Assembly (NCBI RefSeq): GCF_031455195.1
Contig: NZ_JAVDSH010000003.1
Coordinates: 124,001 to 188,000, forward strand
Length of the DNA stretch: 64,000 bases
From: Arthrobacter nitroguajacolicus_D
Lineage (GTDB): Bacteria > Actinomycetota > Actinomycetes > Actinomycetales > Micrococcaceae
Reading direction: 5' to 3'
Position numbers and translations under genes: made by a program. The notes beneath the pieces are model-generated. The model did not search any database. It was given only the letters and a program-made list of their open reading frames with translations, and was not told the DNA's origin. This document shows, one piece after another, positions 8,471-16,256 of this stretch (positions within the stretch are counted from its first letter, which is position 1; every line of letters starts with the position of its first letter).

Positions 8471-8510
8471 CCCGGCGATGGCCGGGGTAATACTGCCGGC
8501 ATCATGCCGG
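8471..8510 (-). promoter_or_regulatory. Tandem inverted repeats upstream of fdxA
   Basis: Two GC-rich palindromes, CCCGGC-GATG-GCCGGG (8471-8486) and CCGGCA-TCA-TGCCGG (8496-8510), flank a TATTAC stretch in the fdxA promoter or leader. They share a CCGG core and could be operators or leader hairpins. Function is not known. Confidence 0.4.
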
Positions 8511-8569
8511 GCACTCAACTTCCGAGCCTATTATCCAACAGTGCGCCAACGCCAACCTAGCCCGCGTCT

Positions 8570-8575
8570 TAGTAT
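8570..8575 (+). promoter_or_regulatory. Probable -10 box of the SH3-like gene (leaderless)
   Basis: TAGTAT with six bases to the GTG start at 8582. Confidence 0.45.
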
Positions 8576-8581
8576 GAATCC

Positions 8582-8830
8582 GTGACTTCCCCGCATTTGC
8601 CACCCGGACAGTTCCTTCGCAGCGCCGAGCCGGGAATCCGGGTCGTGGTGCGCTACAGGATCGACGAGGGCTTAACGGACGCGCTGGGCTACCTGCTGCG
8701 GAGCAGCGACAGCAGCTGCACCGTGCGGACCCGGACGTCCGACGTCGACATTCCCCTGGCCATGGTTATCGCCGCGAAAGAGGTTCCGCCACCACCGCCG
8801 CGCCGGGCTTCCCGAAGCGCAGGCGGCTGA
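8582..8830 (+). CDS. Small SH3-like (Rv0428c N-terminal type) protein
   Basis: 82 residues with a GTG start. The segment GIRVVVRYRIDEGLTDALGYLL...VRTRTSDVDIPLAMVIAAKEVPPPP resembles the SH3-like domain found at the N-terminus of Rv0428c-type GNAT acetyltransferases. The catalytic GNAT domain is absent, so this is a free-standing domain ending in a proline/arginine tail. It overlaps the convergent membrane-protein gene by 65 bases. Enzyme activity is not expected, and a binding role is only a guess. Confidence 0.65.
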   Translation: MTSPHLPPGQFLRSAEPGIRVVVRYRIDEGLTDALGYLLRSSDSSCTVRTRTSDVDIPLAMVIAAKEVPPPPPRRASRSAGG

Positions 8831-9179
8831 CAACCACGAGCATGATCATTGTCACTGCGCCTATGCCAAAGACCCACACATTGCCGACGGCGTCGCCCAG
8901 CACCAGTTGCTTGGCGGGGCCCGCAGACGACACAACACCGACGGCGGCATAGCTCACCACGCCGGCTACCGCCGTCGGAGCTATTGAGCGTGCCCACGCC
9001 CCCAGCCACAGCTGGACGGACGCCAGAAGCAACAAAGCCGCAGCGACTCCCCAGGCGACCTCGACGCCGGCCAACGGCACTGTTTGGCGGTGCAGGGCGG
9101 TTCCTGCGGCGGCAACGAAAAGAGCCGCCGGCACAGCCGCGGCAATGCCACGAACCGTACCGGCGGCTCCTCTCTTCAT
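8766..9179 (-). CDS. Four-helix membrane protein, unknown function
   Basis: 137 residues with four predicted membrane segments (about 8-28, 39-60, 68-88 and 99-120) and a short cytoplasmic tail. No catalytic motif or family is recognised. It lies 33 bases after typA on the same strand, so it may be read through from typA. Its 3' end overlaps the opposite SH3-like gene by 65 bases. Confidence 0.7.
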   Translation of the reverse strand: MKRGAAGTVRGIAAAVPAALFVAAAGTALHRQTVPLAGVEVAWGVAAALLLLASVQLWLGAWARSIAPTAVAGVVSYAAVGVVSSAGPAKQLVLGDAVGNVWVFGIGAVTMIMLVVVSRLRFGKPGAAVVAEPLSRR

Positions 9180-9212
9180 TCAGCTGTTCCTGACTGTTTC
9201 AGTCAGTGCAGG

Positions 9213-11129
9213 CTAGGACTTGGCGCGGGCGCGGTTGGCCTTGGCGCGCTCGTTGGAGTCCAGAATGACCTTACGGATGCGGATGGCCTCCGGGGTTACC
9301 TCGACACACTCGTCTTCGCGGGCGAATTCGAGGGACTCTTCGAGGGTGAGATCGCGCGGCGGCGTCAGGTTTTCGAAGGTGTCCGAGGAAGCGGCACGCA
9401 TGTTGGTGAGCTTCTTTTCCTTGGTGATGTTGACGTCCATGTCATCAGCGCGGGAGTTCTCGCCGACGATCATGCCTTCGTAAACCTCAGAAGTGGGCTT
9501 TACGAAGAAGGAACCGCGCTCCTGCAGGTTGATCATGGCGAACGGCGTAACAACACCAGCGCGGTCGGCGATCATGGAACCGTTGGTGCGGTATTCGATC
9601 GGTCCGGCCCACGGCTCGTAGCCCTCGGAGATAGAAGCAGCAATACCGGCGCCACGGGTGTCCGTCAGGAACCGGGTACGGAAGCCGATGAGGCCACGGG
9701 CAGGGACGATGAACTCCATGCGGCACCAGCCGGTGCCGTGGTTGGCCATGTTGGTCATGCGGCCCTTGCGGGCAGCCATGAGCTGCGTGACGGCGCCAAG
9801 GTATTCCTCAGGCACGTCGATGGTCATGTGTTCCATCGGCTCGTGCAGCTTGCCGTCGATGGTCTTGGTGACAACCTGCGGCTTGCCCACGGTCAGCTCA
9901 AAGCCTTCACGACGCATCTGCTCAACCAGGATGGCCAGCGCGAGCTCGCCACGGCCCTGGACTTCCCAGGCGTCAGGACGCTCGGTGGGGAGGACCTTGA
10001 TGGAGACGTTACCGATCAGTTCCTTGTCCAGGCGATCCTTCACCTGGCGTGCCGTCACCTTGGCACCCTTGACCTTGCCGGCCAACGGCGAGGTGTTGAT
10101 ACCGATCGTCATGGAGATCGCGGGATCATCCACGGTGATCAGCGGCAGCGGCTGCGGGTTCTCGGCATCCGTGAGGGTTTCACCAATGGTGATTTCCTCG
10201 ATGCCGGCAACAGCAACGATTTCGCCCGGGCCCGCGGATTCGGCGGGAACGCGGGTCAGTGCCTTGGTGGCCAGCAATTCGGTGATCTTGACGTTCTTGA
10301 GCTCACCGTTGGCGCGGGCCCAAGCAACGGTCTGGCCCTTGCGGAGGGTTCCGTTGTAGATGCGGAGCAGGGCGAGGCGGCCAAGGAACGGCGAGGCGTC
10401 CAGGTTGGTCACGTGTGCCTGCAGCACGCCGTCCGGGTTGTACGTCGGAGCCGGGATGTGCTCAATGATGGTCTTGAAGAGGGGCTCGAGGTCCTCGTTC
10501 TCCGGTGCCGAGCCGTTTGCGGGCTGGTCCAGGGATGCGCGGCCAACCTTGGCGGCGGCGTAAACGACGGGAACTTCGAGGACTTTGTCGAGGTCCAGGT
10601 CAGGAACTTCGTCGGCGAGGTCGGAGGCGAGGCCCAGGAGAAGGTCCATGGACTCGTGGACAACCTCGTCGATGCGGGCGTCGGGGCGATCGGTCTTGTT
10701 GACCAGGAGGATGACCGGCAGGTGTGCGGCAAGGGCCTTGCGGAGCACGAAGCGGGTCTGGGGCAGGGGGCCCTCAGAGGAGTCGACCAGCAGGACGACG
10801 CCGTCAACCATGGACAAACCGCGCTCAACCTCGCCACCGAAGTCGGCGTGGCCGGGGGTGTCGATGACGTTGATGGTGATGGTCTCGCCATTGGACGACG
10901 GGCCGTTGTAGGCGACCGTGGTGTTCTTCGCGAGGATGGTGATGCCCTTTTCGCGCTCCAGGTCACCGGAGTCCATGACACGGTCCTCAACCTCACCATG
11001 GGAAGCGAAGGAGTTGGTCTGCTTGAGCATGGCGTCGACCAGGGTGGTCTTGCCGTGGTCAACGTGTGCGACGATCGCGACGTTGCGCAGATCGCTCCGC
11101 GACGCAGTGTTGGTGATGGTTTCAGACAT
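9213..11129 (-). CDS. typA: Ribosome-associated GTPase TypA/BipA
   Basis: Translational GTPase of the EF-G family that binds the ribosome and helps 50S assembly and stress adaptation. The 638-residue protein shows G1 AHVDHGKTT (residues 20-28), EREKGITILAKNT, G3 DTPGHADFGGEVER and G4 NKTD. These are followed by the EF-Tu domain 2, EF-G domain III/V regions and the BipA-specific C-terminal domain. The ATG at 11129 gives full family length. The 282 bases up to the divergent lipoprotein gene must hold its promoter; I found no clear operator there. Confidence 0.96.
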   Translation of the reverse strand: MSETITNTASRSDLRNVAIVAHVDHGKTTLVDAMLKQTNSFASHGEVEDRVMDSGDLEREKGITILAKNTTVAYNGPSSNGETITINVIDTPGHADFGGEVERGLSMVDGVVLLVDSSEGPLPQTRFVLRKALAAHLPVILLVNKTDRPDARIDEVVHESMDLLLGLASDLADEVPDLDLDKVLEVPVVYAAAKVGRASLDQPANGSAPENEDLEPLFKTIIEHIPAPTYNPDGVLQAHVTNLDASPFLGRLALLRIYNGTLRKGQTVAWARANGELKNVKITELLATKALTRVPAESAGPGEIVAVAGIEEITIGETLTDAENPQPLPLITVDDPAISMTIGINTSPLAGKVKGAKVTARQVKDRLDKELIGNVSIKVLPTERPDAWEVQGRGELALAILVEQMRREGFELTVGKPQVVTKTIDGKLHEPMEHMTIDVPEEYLGAVTQLMAARKGRMTNMANHGTGWCRMEFIVPARGLIGFRTRFLTDTRGAGIAASISEGYEPWAGPIEYRTNGSMIADRAGVVTPFAMINLQERGSFFVKPTSEVYEGMIVGENSRADDMDVNITKEKKLTNMRAASSDTFENLTPPRDLTLEESLEFAREDECVEVTPEAIRIRKVILDSNERAKANRARAKS

Positions 11130-11411
11130 GCGTTAATGACTCGTTTCAGTGGTGAAGTCAGCTGTTTGTATCCGCGCGCATACCTGATCGACTTGATCGG
11201 AACACACAGCGAAAAGACCCCGGGAGACAGGGCACCTAAAGCAAGTCTAAACGCAGAAGCATTTATGCGCCTAAAAAGCAAGCCATCGGCGGTCGGGATG
11301 TGGCGTCGCTCACAGCACATCACCGTTCAGTAACCGCACGTCCATTTGCTGGATTTTCCGGCTTTCGTGCCCCATGATTGCAGCAGAACCAGTGCCACAC
11401 GGAGACCAACG

Positions 11412-12263
11412 ATGCGCAAAGCCCCGGCAACGTTCCGCATGCTCGCACCATTGATCGCCGTCGGCGTTCTCCTGGTGGGATGCGGACAGAACCAAACACC
11501 CCTAGAACCCGTCCCAACGCGCTCAGCCGCGCCCGGGCCGGCCCAGACGTCCGCCGCGGAAAAACCCCTCCGCTCGGCGCCCTCCCCCACCGCGTTGAAC
11601 CTGCCCGTGGGTTCGCTGTACAAGAACCCGGCGAACAACCGCAATGAACTGGTACTGGCCGACGTCCGCCACACCGCAGTATTGATCGGCGATTCTCAGG
11701 CAATGCCCAAAGACTCCTGGCCGCAGCAGGGCATTGCCGCCCTGGGATACAAGCTGCACGTAGTGGGCATGGGCGGGACAGGTTTTGTTGCCACCAACGG
11801 CAAGACGGGCAACTACATTGACGCGCTTCAGCGTGGCGACTGGGTGCTCCCCTATGGCGAGCCTCCCCTCATCGTCGTTGAGGGTGGCGGCAACGATGCC
11901 ACCCAGCGGGCCACCGATGCCCAGATCACCAGCAATGCGGAGCGGCTTCTGGCGGCACTGACCAAGCGCTACCCGGGCTCCAAGCTCGCCATGATCGGTA
12001 CCCTGGCCCGCGGCGCCAGCAACGGCGGCGCCCGACGCACCGAGGTGGACGCGCTCGTGGGCAGGATCGCGGCAAAGCACGGCATTCCGTTCGTCAGCGT
12101 CGGCGACTGGCTCACCCGATACAACGCCGTGGGAGATCTCCAGGATGGCGTCCACCTGAAACCCTCAGGGCACGCGAAGCTGGGGGCAGTCCTGGCCCAC
12201 GAACTCACCGCGTTGGGCCTCACGGCGCGTCCTGACAGTGAAGCTGCGACACCGGCGCAGTAG
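11412..12263 (+). CDS. Secreted SGNH/GDSL-hydrolase lipoprotein
   Basis: 283 residues. The N-terminus has a lipoprotein signal ending in LLVGCG, so the mature protein should be lipid-anchored outside the membrane. SGNH blocks are visible: IGDSQAMP with the nucleophile Ser, a Gly in GMGGTGF, GGGNDAT with Asn, and DGVHLKPSGHAKLG with the Asp-x-x-His pair. This predicts an esterase or acetyl-hydrolase acting on an external glycan or lipid, but the substrate is unknown. The ATG at 11412 is preceded by GGAGAC. A terminator follows at 12343. Confidence 0.85.
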   Translation: MRKAPATFRMLAPLIAVGVLLVGCGQNQTPLEPVPTRSAAPGPAQTSAAEKPLRSAPSPTALNLPVGSLYKNPANNRNELVLADVRHTAVLIGDSQAMPKDSWPQQGIAALGYKLHVVGMGGTGFVATNGKTGNYIDALQRGDWVLPYGEPPLIVVEGGGNDATQRATDAQITSNAERLLAALTKRYPGSKLAMIGTLARGASNGGARRTEVDALVGRIAAKHGIPFVSVGDWLTRYNAVGDLQDGVHLKPSGHAKLGAVLAHELTALGLTARPDSEAATPAQ

Positions 12264-12342
12264 GTCGCGTTGCGGGGCCTGCCCTACGCCCCAAGGTCTG
12301 GCTTTAGCCCGCGGAGCGGGCCCCACAAGCAGCTTTAACGGC

Positions 12343-12382
12343 AAGAGCCGGTGGTTCCCATCGAGGGGAACCACCGGCTCTT
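12343..12382. terminator. Bidirectional terminator
   Basis: AAGAGCCGGTGGTTCCC pairs with GGGGAACCACCGGCTCTT across a five-base loop. It stands between the convergent lipoprotein gene and the peptide-transporter operon. Confidence 0.8.
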
Positions 12383-12416
12383 ACTATTTGCGGATTTGTT
12401 GGAGTCCGACGCCGGG

Positions 12417-14132
12417 TCAGGCCACCTCAGGCGGCAAAAGCAGGGAACCACCGGGGATGGCATCCAGGAGCGCCCGGGTGTAGGCCTGCCGCGGGTTATC
12501 GAAGACGTCGTCCGTGCTTCCGGTTTCCACGAGCTTGCCCTTCTCCATGACGCAGACATGGTCGGCGATCTGCCGGACCACAGCAAGGTCATGCGTGATG
12601 AACAAGTACGTTAAGCCAAGGTTGTCCTGCAGTTCTGCCAACAGGTTCAGCACCTGTGCCTGGACCAGGACGTCCAAAGCCGAGACGGCCTCATCGCAGA
12701 TGATCACTTCCGGGTCCAAGGCCAGTGCACGCGCAATCGCAATACGCTGGCGCTGACCACCCGAGAGTTCATTTGGGTAGCGGCGCATGGTCGACTGCGG
12801 CAAGGCCACCTGGTCCAGCAGCTCGCGTACCTTCTTCTCACGGCTGGCCTTGGTGCCAATCTTGTGGGTCCGCAGCGGCTCTTCGATGGTCCGGAAGATG
12901 TTGTACATCGGATCGAGAGAGCCGTAGGGATCCTGGAAGATGGGCTGCACCCGACGGCGGAACTTGAACAAGTCCCGGCTGTTCAGCGTGGAGGTGTCGA
13001 CGCCGTCGAAAATAATCTTTCCGGACGTCGGTTCCAGCAGGTTCAGGACCATTTGAGCCACAGTGGACTTGCCCGAGCCGGACTCCCCCACAATGGCCGT
13101 GGTGGTACCACGCTTAACGGCGAACGAAACAGAGTCCACTGCCGTGAAATCAGTGGTCTTGCCAATGCCTCCACGGAGCTTGAAGACCTTGGTCAGGTTT
13201 TCAACCCTCAATACTTCCTCGGGAAGTGCTTTCTCCACCGCTACCGGCTCGGAAGGAGCCAGCAGCTCTTCCGATTCGATGCCTTGCTCCTTGGCAACCT
13301 GAATACGCCTGGACGCAAGCGACGGTGCGGAAGCAACCAAGCGCTTCGTGTACGGGTGCCTCGGATTACGGAGCAGTTCCAGCGACGGACCGGATTCCAC
13401 CACCTGGCCTTTGTACATGACCACCACTTTGTCCGCCCGCTCGGCTGCCAGGCCGAGGTCGTGGGTGATGAGAAGGACAGCCGTACCCAACTCAGACGTC
13501 ATCTTGTCCAGGTGATCCAGAATCTGGCGCTGGACCGTAACGTCAAGGGCCGACGTCGGCTCGTCCGCGATCAGCAGGCGGGGCTGGCAGGAAAGACCGA
13601 TAGCGATCAGCGCACGCTGGCGCATGCCGCCTGAGAACTCGTGCGGGTATTGCTTGGCGCGGCGTGCAGCGTCGGGAAGGCCAGCCTCGGACAAGACCTT
13701 GGCAACGTCCTCGGGGCCGGACGGAAGACCGTTGGCTTTCAAGGTTTCCTTGACCTGGAAGCCGATCTTCCACACCGGGTTGAGGTTGGACATCGGGTCC
13801 TGCGGCACCATCCCAATGGAGTTGCCGCGGAGTTCGATCATCCGCTTCTCGCTGGCGTGGGCGATGTCTTCCCCGTCGAACAGGATCTCGCCGCCGGCTA
13901 CCCGGCCGTTCCCGGGCAGCAGACCGATGGCAGCGAGGGCCGACGTCGACTTGCCGGAACCCGACTCGCCCACGATGGCCACCGTCTCACCGGGCATCAC
14001 CGTAAGGTGCGCATTCCTGACGGCGTTGACCTCACCATTGCTGGTGGCGAAGTTGATCGCGAGGTTTTTGATCTCCAGCAGGGGACGCTCGGAGCCAGCG
14101 ACTTCTTCCTTGACGTGAACTGAAGAGTTCAT
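12417..14132 (-). CDS. Peptide ABC transporter, fused double ATPase (DppD-DppF type)
   Basis: Energises import of peptides or similar nickel/opine-class solutes. It has two complete ABC domains in one chain of about 571 residues. The first has GESGSGKST, signature SGGMRQR and Walker B LLIADEPTSALD; the second has GESGSGKST, LSGGQRQR and VIICDEAVSALD. The oligopeptide-specific C-terminal extension follows each domain. An upstream in-frame ATG at 14147 overlaps the permease stop as ATGA, but the ATG at 14132 has AAAGG at the right distance, so I prefer it. It is the last gene of the operon. Confidence 0.92.
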   Translation of the reverse strand: MNSSVHVKEEVAGSERPLLEIKNLAINFATSNGEVNAVRNAHLTVMPGETVAIVGESGSGKSTSALAAIGLLPGNGRVAGGEILFDGEDIAHASEKRMIELRGNSIGMVPQDPMSNLNPVWKIGFQVKETLKANGLPSGPEDVAKVLSEAGLPDAARRAKQYPHEFSGGMRQRALIAIGLSCQPRLLIADEPTSALDVTVQRQILDHLDKMTSELGTAVLLITHDLGLAAERADKVVVMYKGQVVESGPSLELLRNPRHPYTKRLVASAPSLASRRIQVAKEQGIESEELLAPSEPVAVEKALPEEVLRVENLTKVFKLRGGIGKTTDFTAVDSVSFAVKRGTTTAIVGESGSGKSTVAQMVLNLLEPTSGKIIFDGVDTSTLNSRDLFKFRRRVQPIFQDPYGSLDPMYNIFRTIEEPLRTHKIGTKASREKKVRELLDQVALPQSTMRRYPNELSGGQRQRIAIARALALDPEVIICDEAVSALDVLVQAQVLNLLAELQDNLGLTYLFITHDLAVVRQIADHVCVMEKGKLVETGSTDDVFDNPRQAYTRALLDAIPGGSLLLPPEVA

Positions 14133-14143
14133 GGCTTCGCCTT

Positions 14144-15127
14144 TCATCGCTTACGCGCTTTGGGGTCGAGTGCATCACGCAGGGCATCGCCGAGCATGAT
14201 GAAGCTCAAGACTGTAATCGACAGGGCAATAGCCGGGTAGAGCAAGGGCATCGGGTTTGAACGCAACGAAGCCTGCGCAGCCTGGATGTCATTGCCCCAC
14301 GACATGACGCTCGGTGGGAGCCCAATGCCGAGGAAGGACAACGTGGATTCGGCCACGATGAACGTGCCCAGCGAGATGGTTGCAACCACGATGATCGGAG
14401 CCAACGAGTTGGGGAGCACGTGGCGCAACAACGAACGGAACTTGGAGACACCCAGCGAGCGGGCAGCAACCACAAAGTCGGCATTCCTGACTTCGATCAC
14501 GGCGCCACGGGTAATGCGGGCAATCTGGGGCCAGCCGAAGACGATCAATATCAGTACCAGGGTCCAAACAGTGCGGTTCGCACGGAACACGGGCAGCTGC
14601 ATCATGACAATGGCGCCGAGGATGAGCGGCAGGGCAAAGAAGATGTCCGTGAGGCGCGCCAACAGGGCATCAGCCCAGCCACCGTAGTAGCCGGCCAATG
14701 CACCAATGATGCCGCCAAAAAGAACGACGCCGATGGTGGTGAACAAGCCGACCGTCACAGACGAACGGGTGCCGAAGATGACGCGGGCATAAACGTCACA
14801 GCCCTGCTGGGTAAACCCCAGTGGGTGTCCGGCAGCGGGTCCGCCATCGGAGTTGGACAGCTGGCAGGCCTCGGAGGTGGGATCGATCTGCGAGAACAAG
14901 CCCGGGAACAGCGACACAACCACGACGGCGAGGATCATGATGGCCGAGATGATGAACAGCGGTTGCTTGCGCAGGTTCTTCCATGCTTCGCCCCAGAGGC
15001 TCGAAGGCGCGGAGTCTTCCTTGACCTTGTCCGTCGCCTGGAGAGGCGTTTCTTCAAGATCAGCAACGAAGTGTTCAATGTGGCGCGGGGCGGTGTCCTG
15101 CCCGGTCAGGTTATTTTCAGGAGTCAT
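14144..15127 (-). CDS. Peptide ABC transporter permease (DppC/OppC type)
   Basis: Inner-membrane permease of about 327 residues. It has a cytoplasmic N-terminus, one membrane helix near 60-80, then the binding-protein-dependent permease domain with five helices. The EAA coupling loop is visible as VVAARSLGVSKFRSLLRHVLPNSLAP. The ATG at 15127 overlaps the end of the upstream permease gene by 11 bases and has GAGG before it. It pairs with the DppB-type permease encoded upstream. Confidence 0.92.
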   Translation of the reverse strand: MTPENNLTGQDTAPRHIEHFVADLEETPLQATDKVKEDSAPSSLWGEAWKNLRKQPLFIISAIMILAVVVVSLFPGLFSQIDPTSEACQLSNSDGGPAAGHPLGFTQQGCDVYARVIFGTRSSVTVGLFTTIGVVLFGGIIGALAGYYGGWADALLARLTDIFFALPLILGAIVMMQLPVFRANRTVWTLVLILIVFGWPQIARITRGAVIEVRNADFVVAARSLGVSKFRSLLRHVLPNSLAPIIVVATISLGTFIVAESTLSFLGIGLPPSVMSWGNDIQAAQASLRSNPMPLLYPAIALSITVLSFIMLGDALRDALDPKARKR

Positions 15128-16046
15128 AACGGATCCTCGGATCAAGCCAGGCATACAGAAGGTCAACGAGCAGGTTGGAGAGACAGTAGATCAACACCAA
15201 CACTGTGACGATGGAGACCACGGTTGGGCCCTCACCTGACAGGACGGCACGATACAACCGGTTACCCACACCAGGGACGTTGAAGATGCCTTCGGTAACG
15301 ATTGCTCCACCCATCAGTGTGCCAAGGTCGGCTCCCAGGAAGGTCACGACTGGGATGAGCGAGTTGCGGAGAATGTGCACATTGATGACACGGAAGCGGG
15401 ACAGACCCTTGGCCGTCGCGGTCCGGACGTAGTCGGCGTTCATGTTCTCGATGACGCTGGTGCGGGTGAGCCGCAGAACGTAAGCGAATGAGGCCAAGCC
15501 CAGAACGATGGCGGGCAGGATCAGGTCTTGAACCGTAGCCGCCGCGCTGACCGTGGGTTTGGCCCACCCCAGTTGCACACCAATGAAGAACTGCAGGATG
15601 AAGCCGAGCACGAAGATCGGGATACCAATGACAATCAGGGATGCGATCAACACGGTGCCGTCGAAAAGCTTGCCCTTGCGAAGACCCGCGACCAAGCCGA
15701 AGGCGATGCCGAAGACAGCTTCAAAAATCAGGGCCATGACGGCGAGCCGTGCTGTGACAGGGAAGACCTCGCCAAGCACCGCTGCGATCGGCCGACCGGA
15801 GAAGTCCTGGCCGAGGTCGAACGTGAAGATGCTCTTGAGGTAGAGCAGGTATTGGACAATGAAGGGCTGGTCCAGGTTGTACTGGGCCCTCAGCTTGGCC
15901 GCGACTGCCTCGTTGACGGGTTTATCACCGAACAGTGCAGCAATGGGGTCGCCAGGAAGGCTGAAGACCAGGAAGTAGACCAGCAGTGTCGCTCCCAGGA
16001 AAACGGGAATCAACTGGAGGAATCGTTTAAGGATATAGGTGGCCAT
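15117..16046 (-). CDS. Peptide ABC transporter permease (DppB/OppB type)
   Basis: 309-residue permease with six membrane segments. It begins with the family's typical MATYILKRFLQLIPVFLGA and contains the periplasmic loop LPGDPIAALFGDKPVNEAVAAKLRAQY and the coupling loop DYVRTATAKGLSRFRVINVHILRNSLIP. It is the first gene after the binding protein on this strand, separated by 210 bases holding two inverted repeats. That suggests its level is set separately from the binding protein. Confidence 0.93.
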   Translation of the reverse strand: MATYILKRFLQLIPVFLGATLLVYFLVFSLPGDPIAALFGDKPVNEAVAAKLRAQYNLDQPFIVQYLLYLKSIFTFDLGQDFSGRPIAAVLGEVFPVTARLAVMALIFEAVFGIAFGLVAGLRKGKLFDGTVLIASLIVIGIPIFVLGFILQFFIGVQLGWAKPTVSAAATVQDLILPAIVLGLASFAYVLRLTRTSVIENMNADYVRTATAKGLSRFRVINVHILRNSLIPVVTFLGADLGTLMGGAIVTEGIFNVPGVGNRLYRAVLSGEGPTVVSIVTVLVLIYCLSNLLVDLLYAWLDPRIRYDS

Positions 16047-16168
16047 CAGCTCACCACACCCCGATCAGCAGGCACCCGGGGCTGGGGTGCAGCGGAGTTG
16101 TTCATCAAAGAACCTTTTCGTCTGATGTGCAAACGTTCCATGCCAAGGCAGTGTAGGCCTGCACAAGG

Positions 16169-16190
16169 ACGCCCAACCAGGGTTGGGCGT
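16169..16190. repeat. 22-bp palindrome upstream of the permease genes
   Basis: ACGCCCAACC-AG-GGTTGGGCGT is a perfect 10-base inverted repeat with a two-base centre. That centre is too small for a terminator loop and is typical of an operator or cruciform. Confidence 0.6.
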
Positions 16191-16211
16191 CATTGATTTG
16201 CAACGAGATAA

Positions 16212-16247
16212 GGCGGCGGAGGTGCTCAGTTGAGCACTTCCGCCGCC
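16212..16247 (-). terminator. Hairpin after the binding-protein gene
   Basis: Two 17-base arms (GGCGGCGGAGGTGCTCA and its complement with one mismatch) around GT, nine bases after the stop of the binding protein. No strong T tract follows. It is probably a partial terminator or mRNA stabiliser that lets the binding protein be made in excess over the permeases. Confidence 0.65.
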
Positions 16248-16256
16248 GAATCGCGC

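Noticed and set aside
9084..11333. A 749-codon open frame opposite typA
   Set aside because: The minus-strand frame encodes a complete TypA/BipA; the opposite frame has no recognisable motif and merely lacks stops because of GC-rich third positions.
11130..11411. A small gene in the typA/lipoprotein divergent gap
   Set aside because: Open frames here are extensions of shadows from both sides. The region most likely holds the two promoters; I saw no convincing operator.
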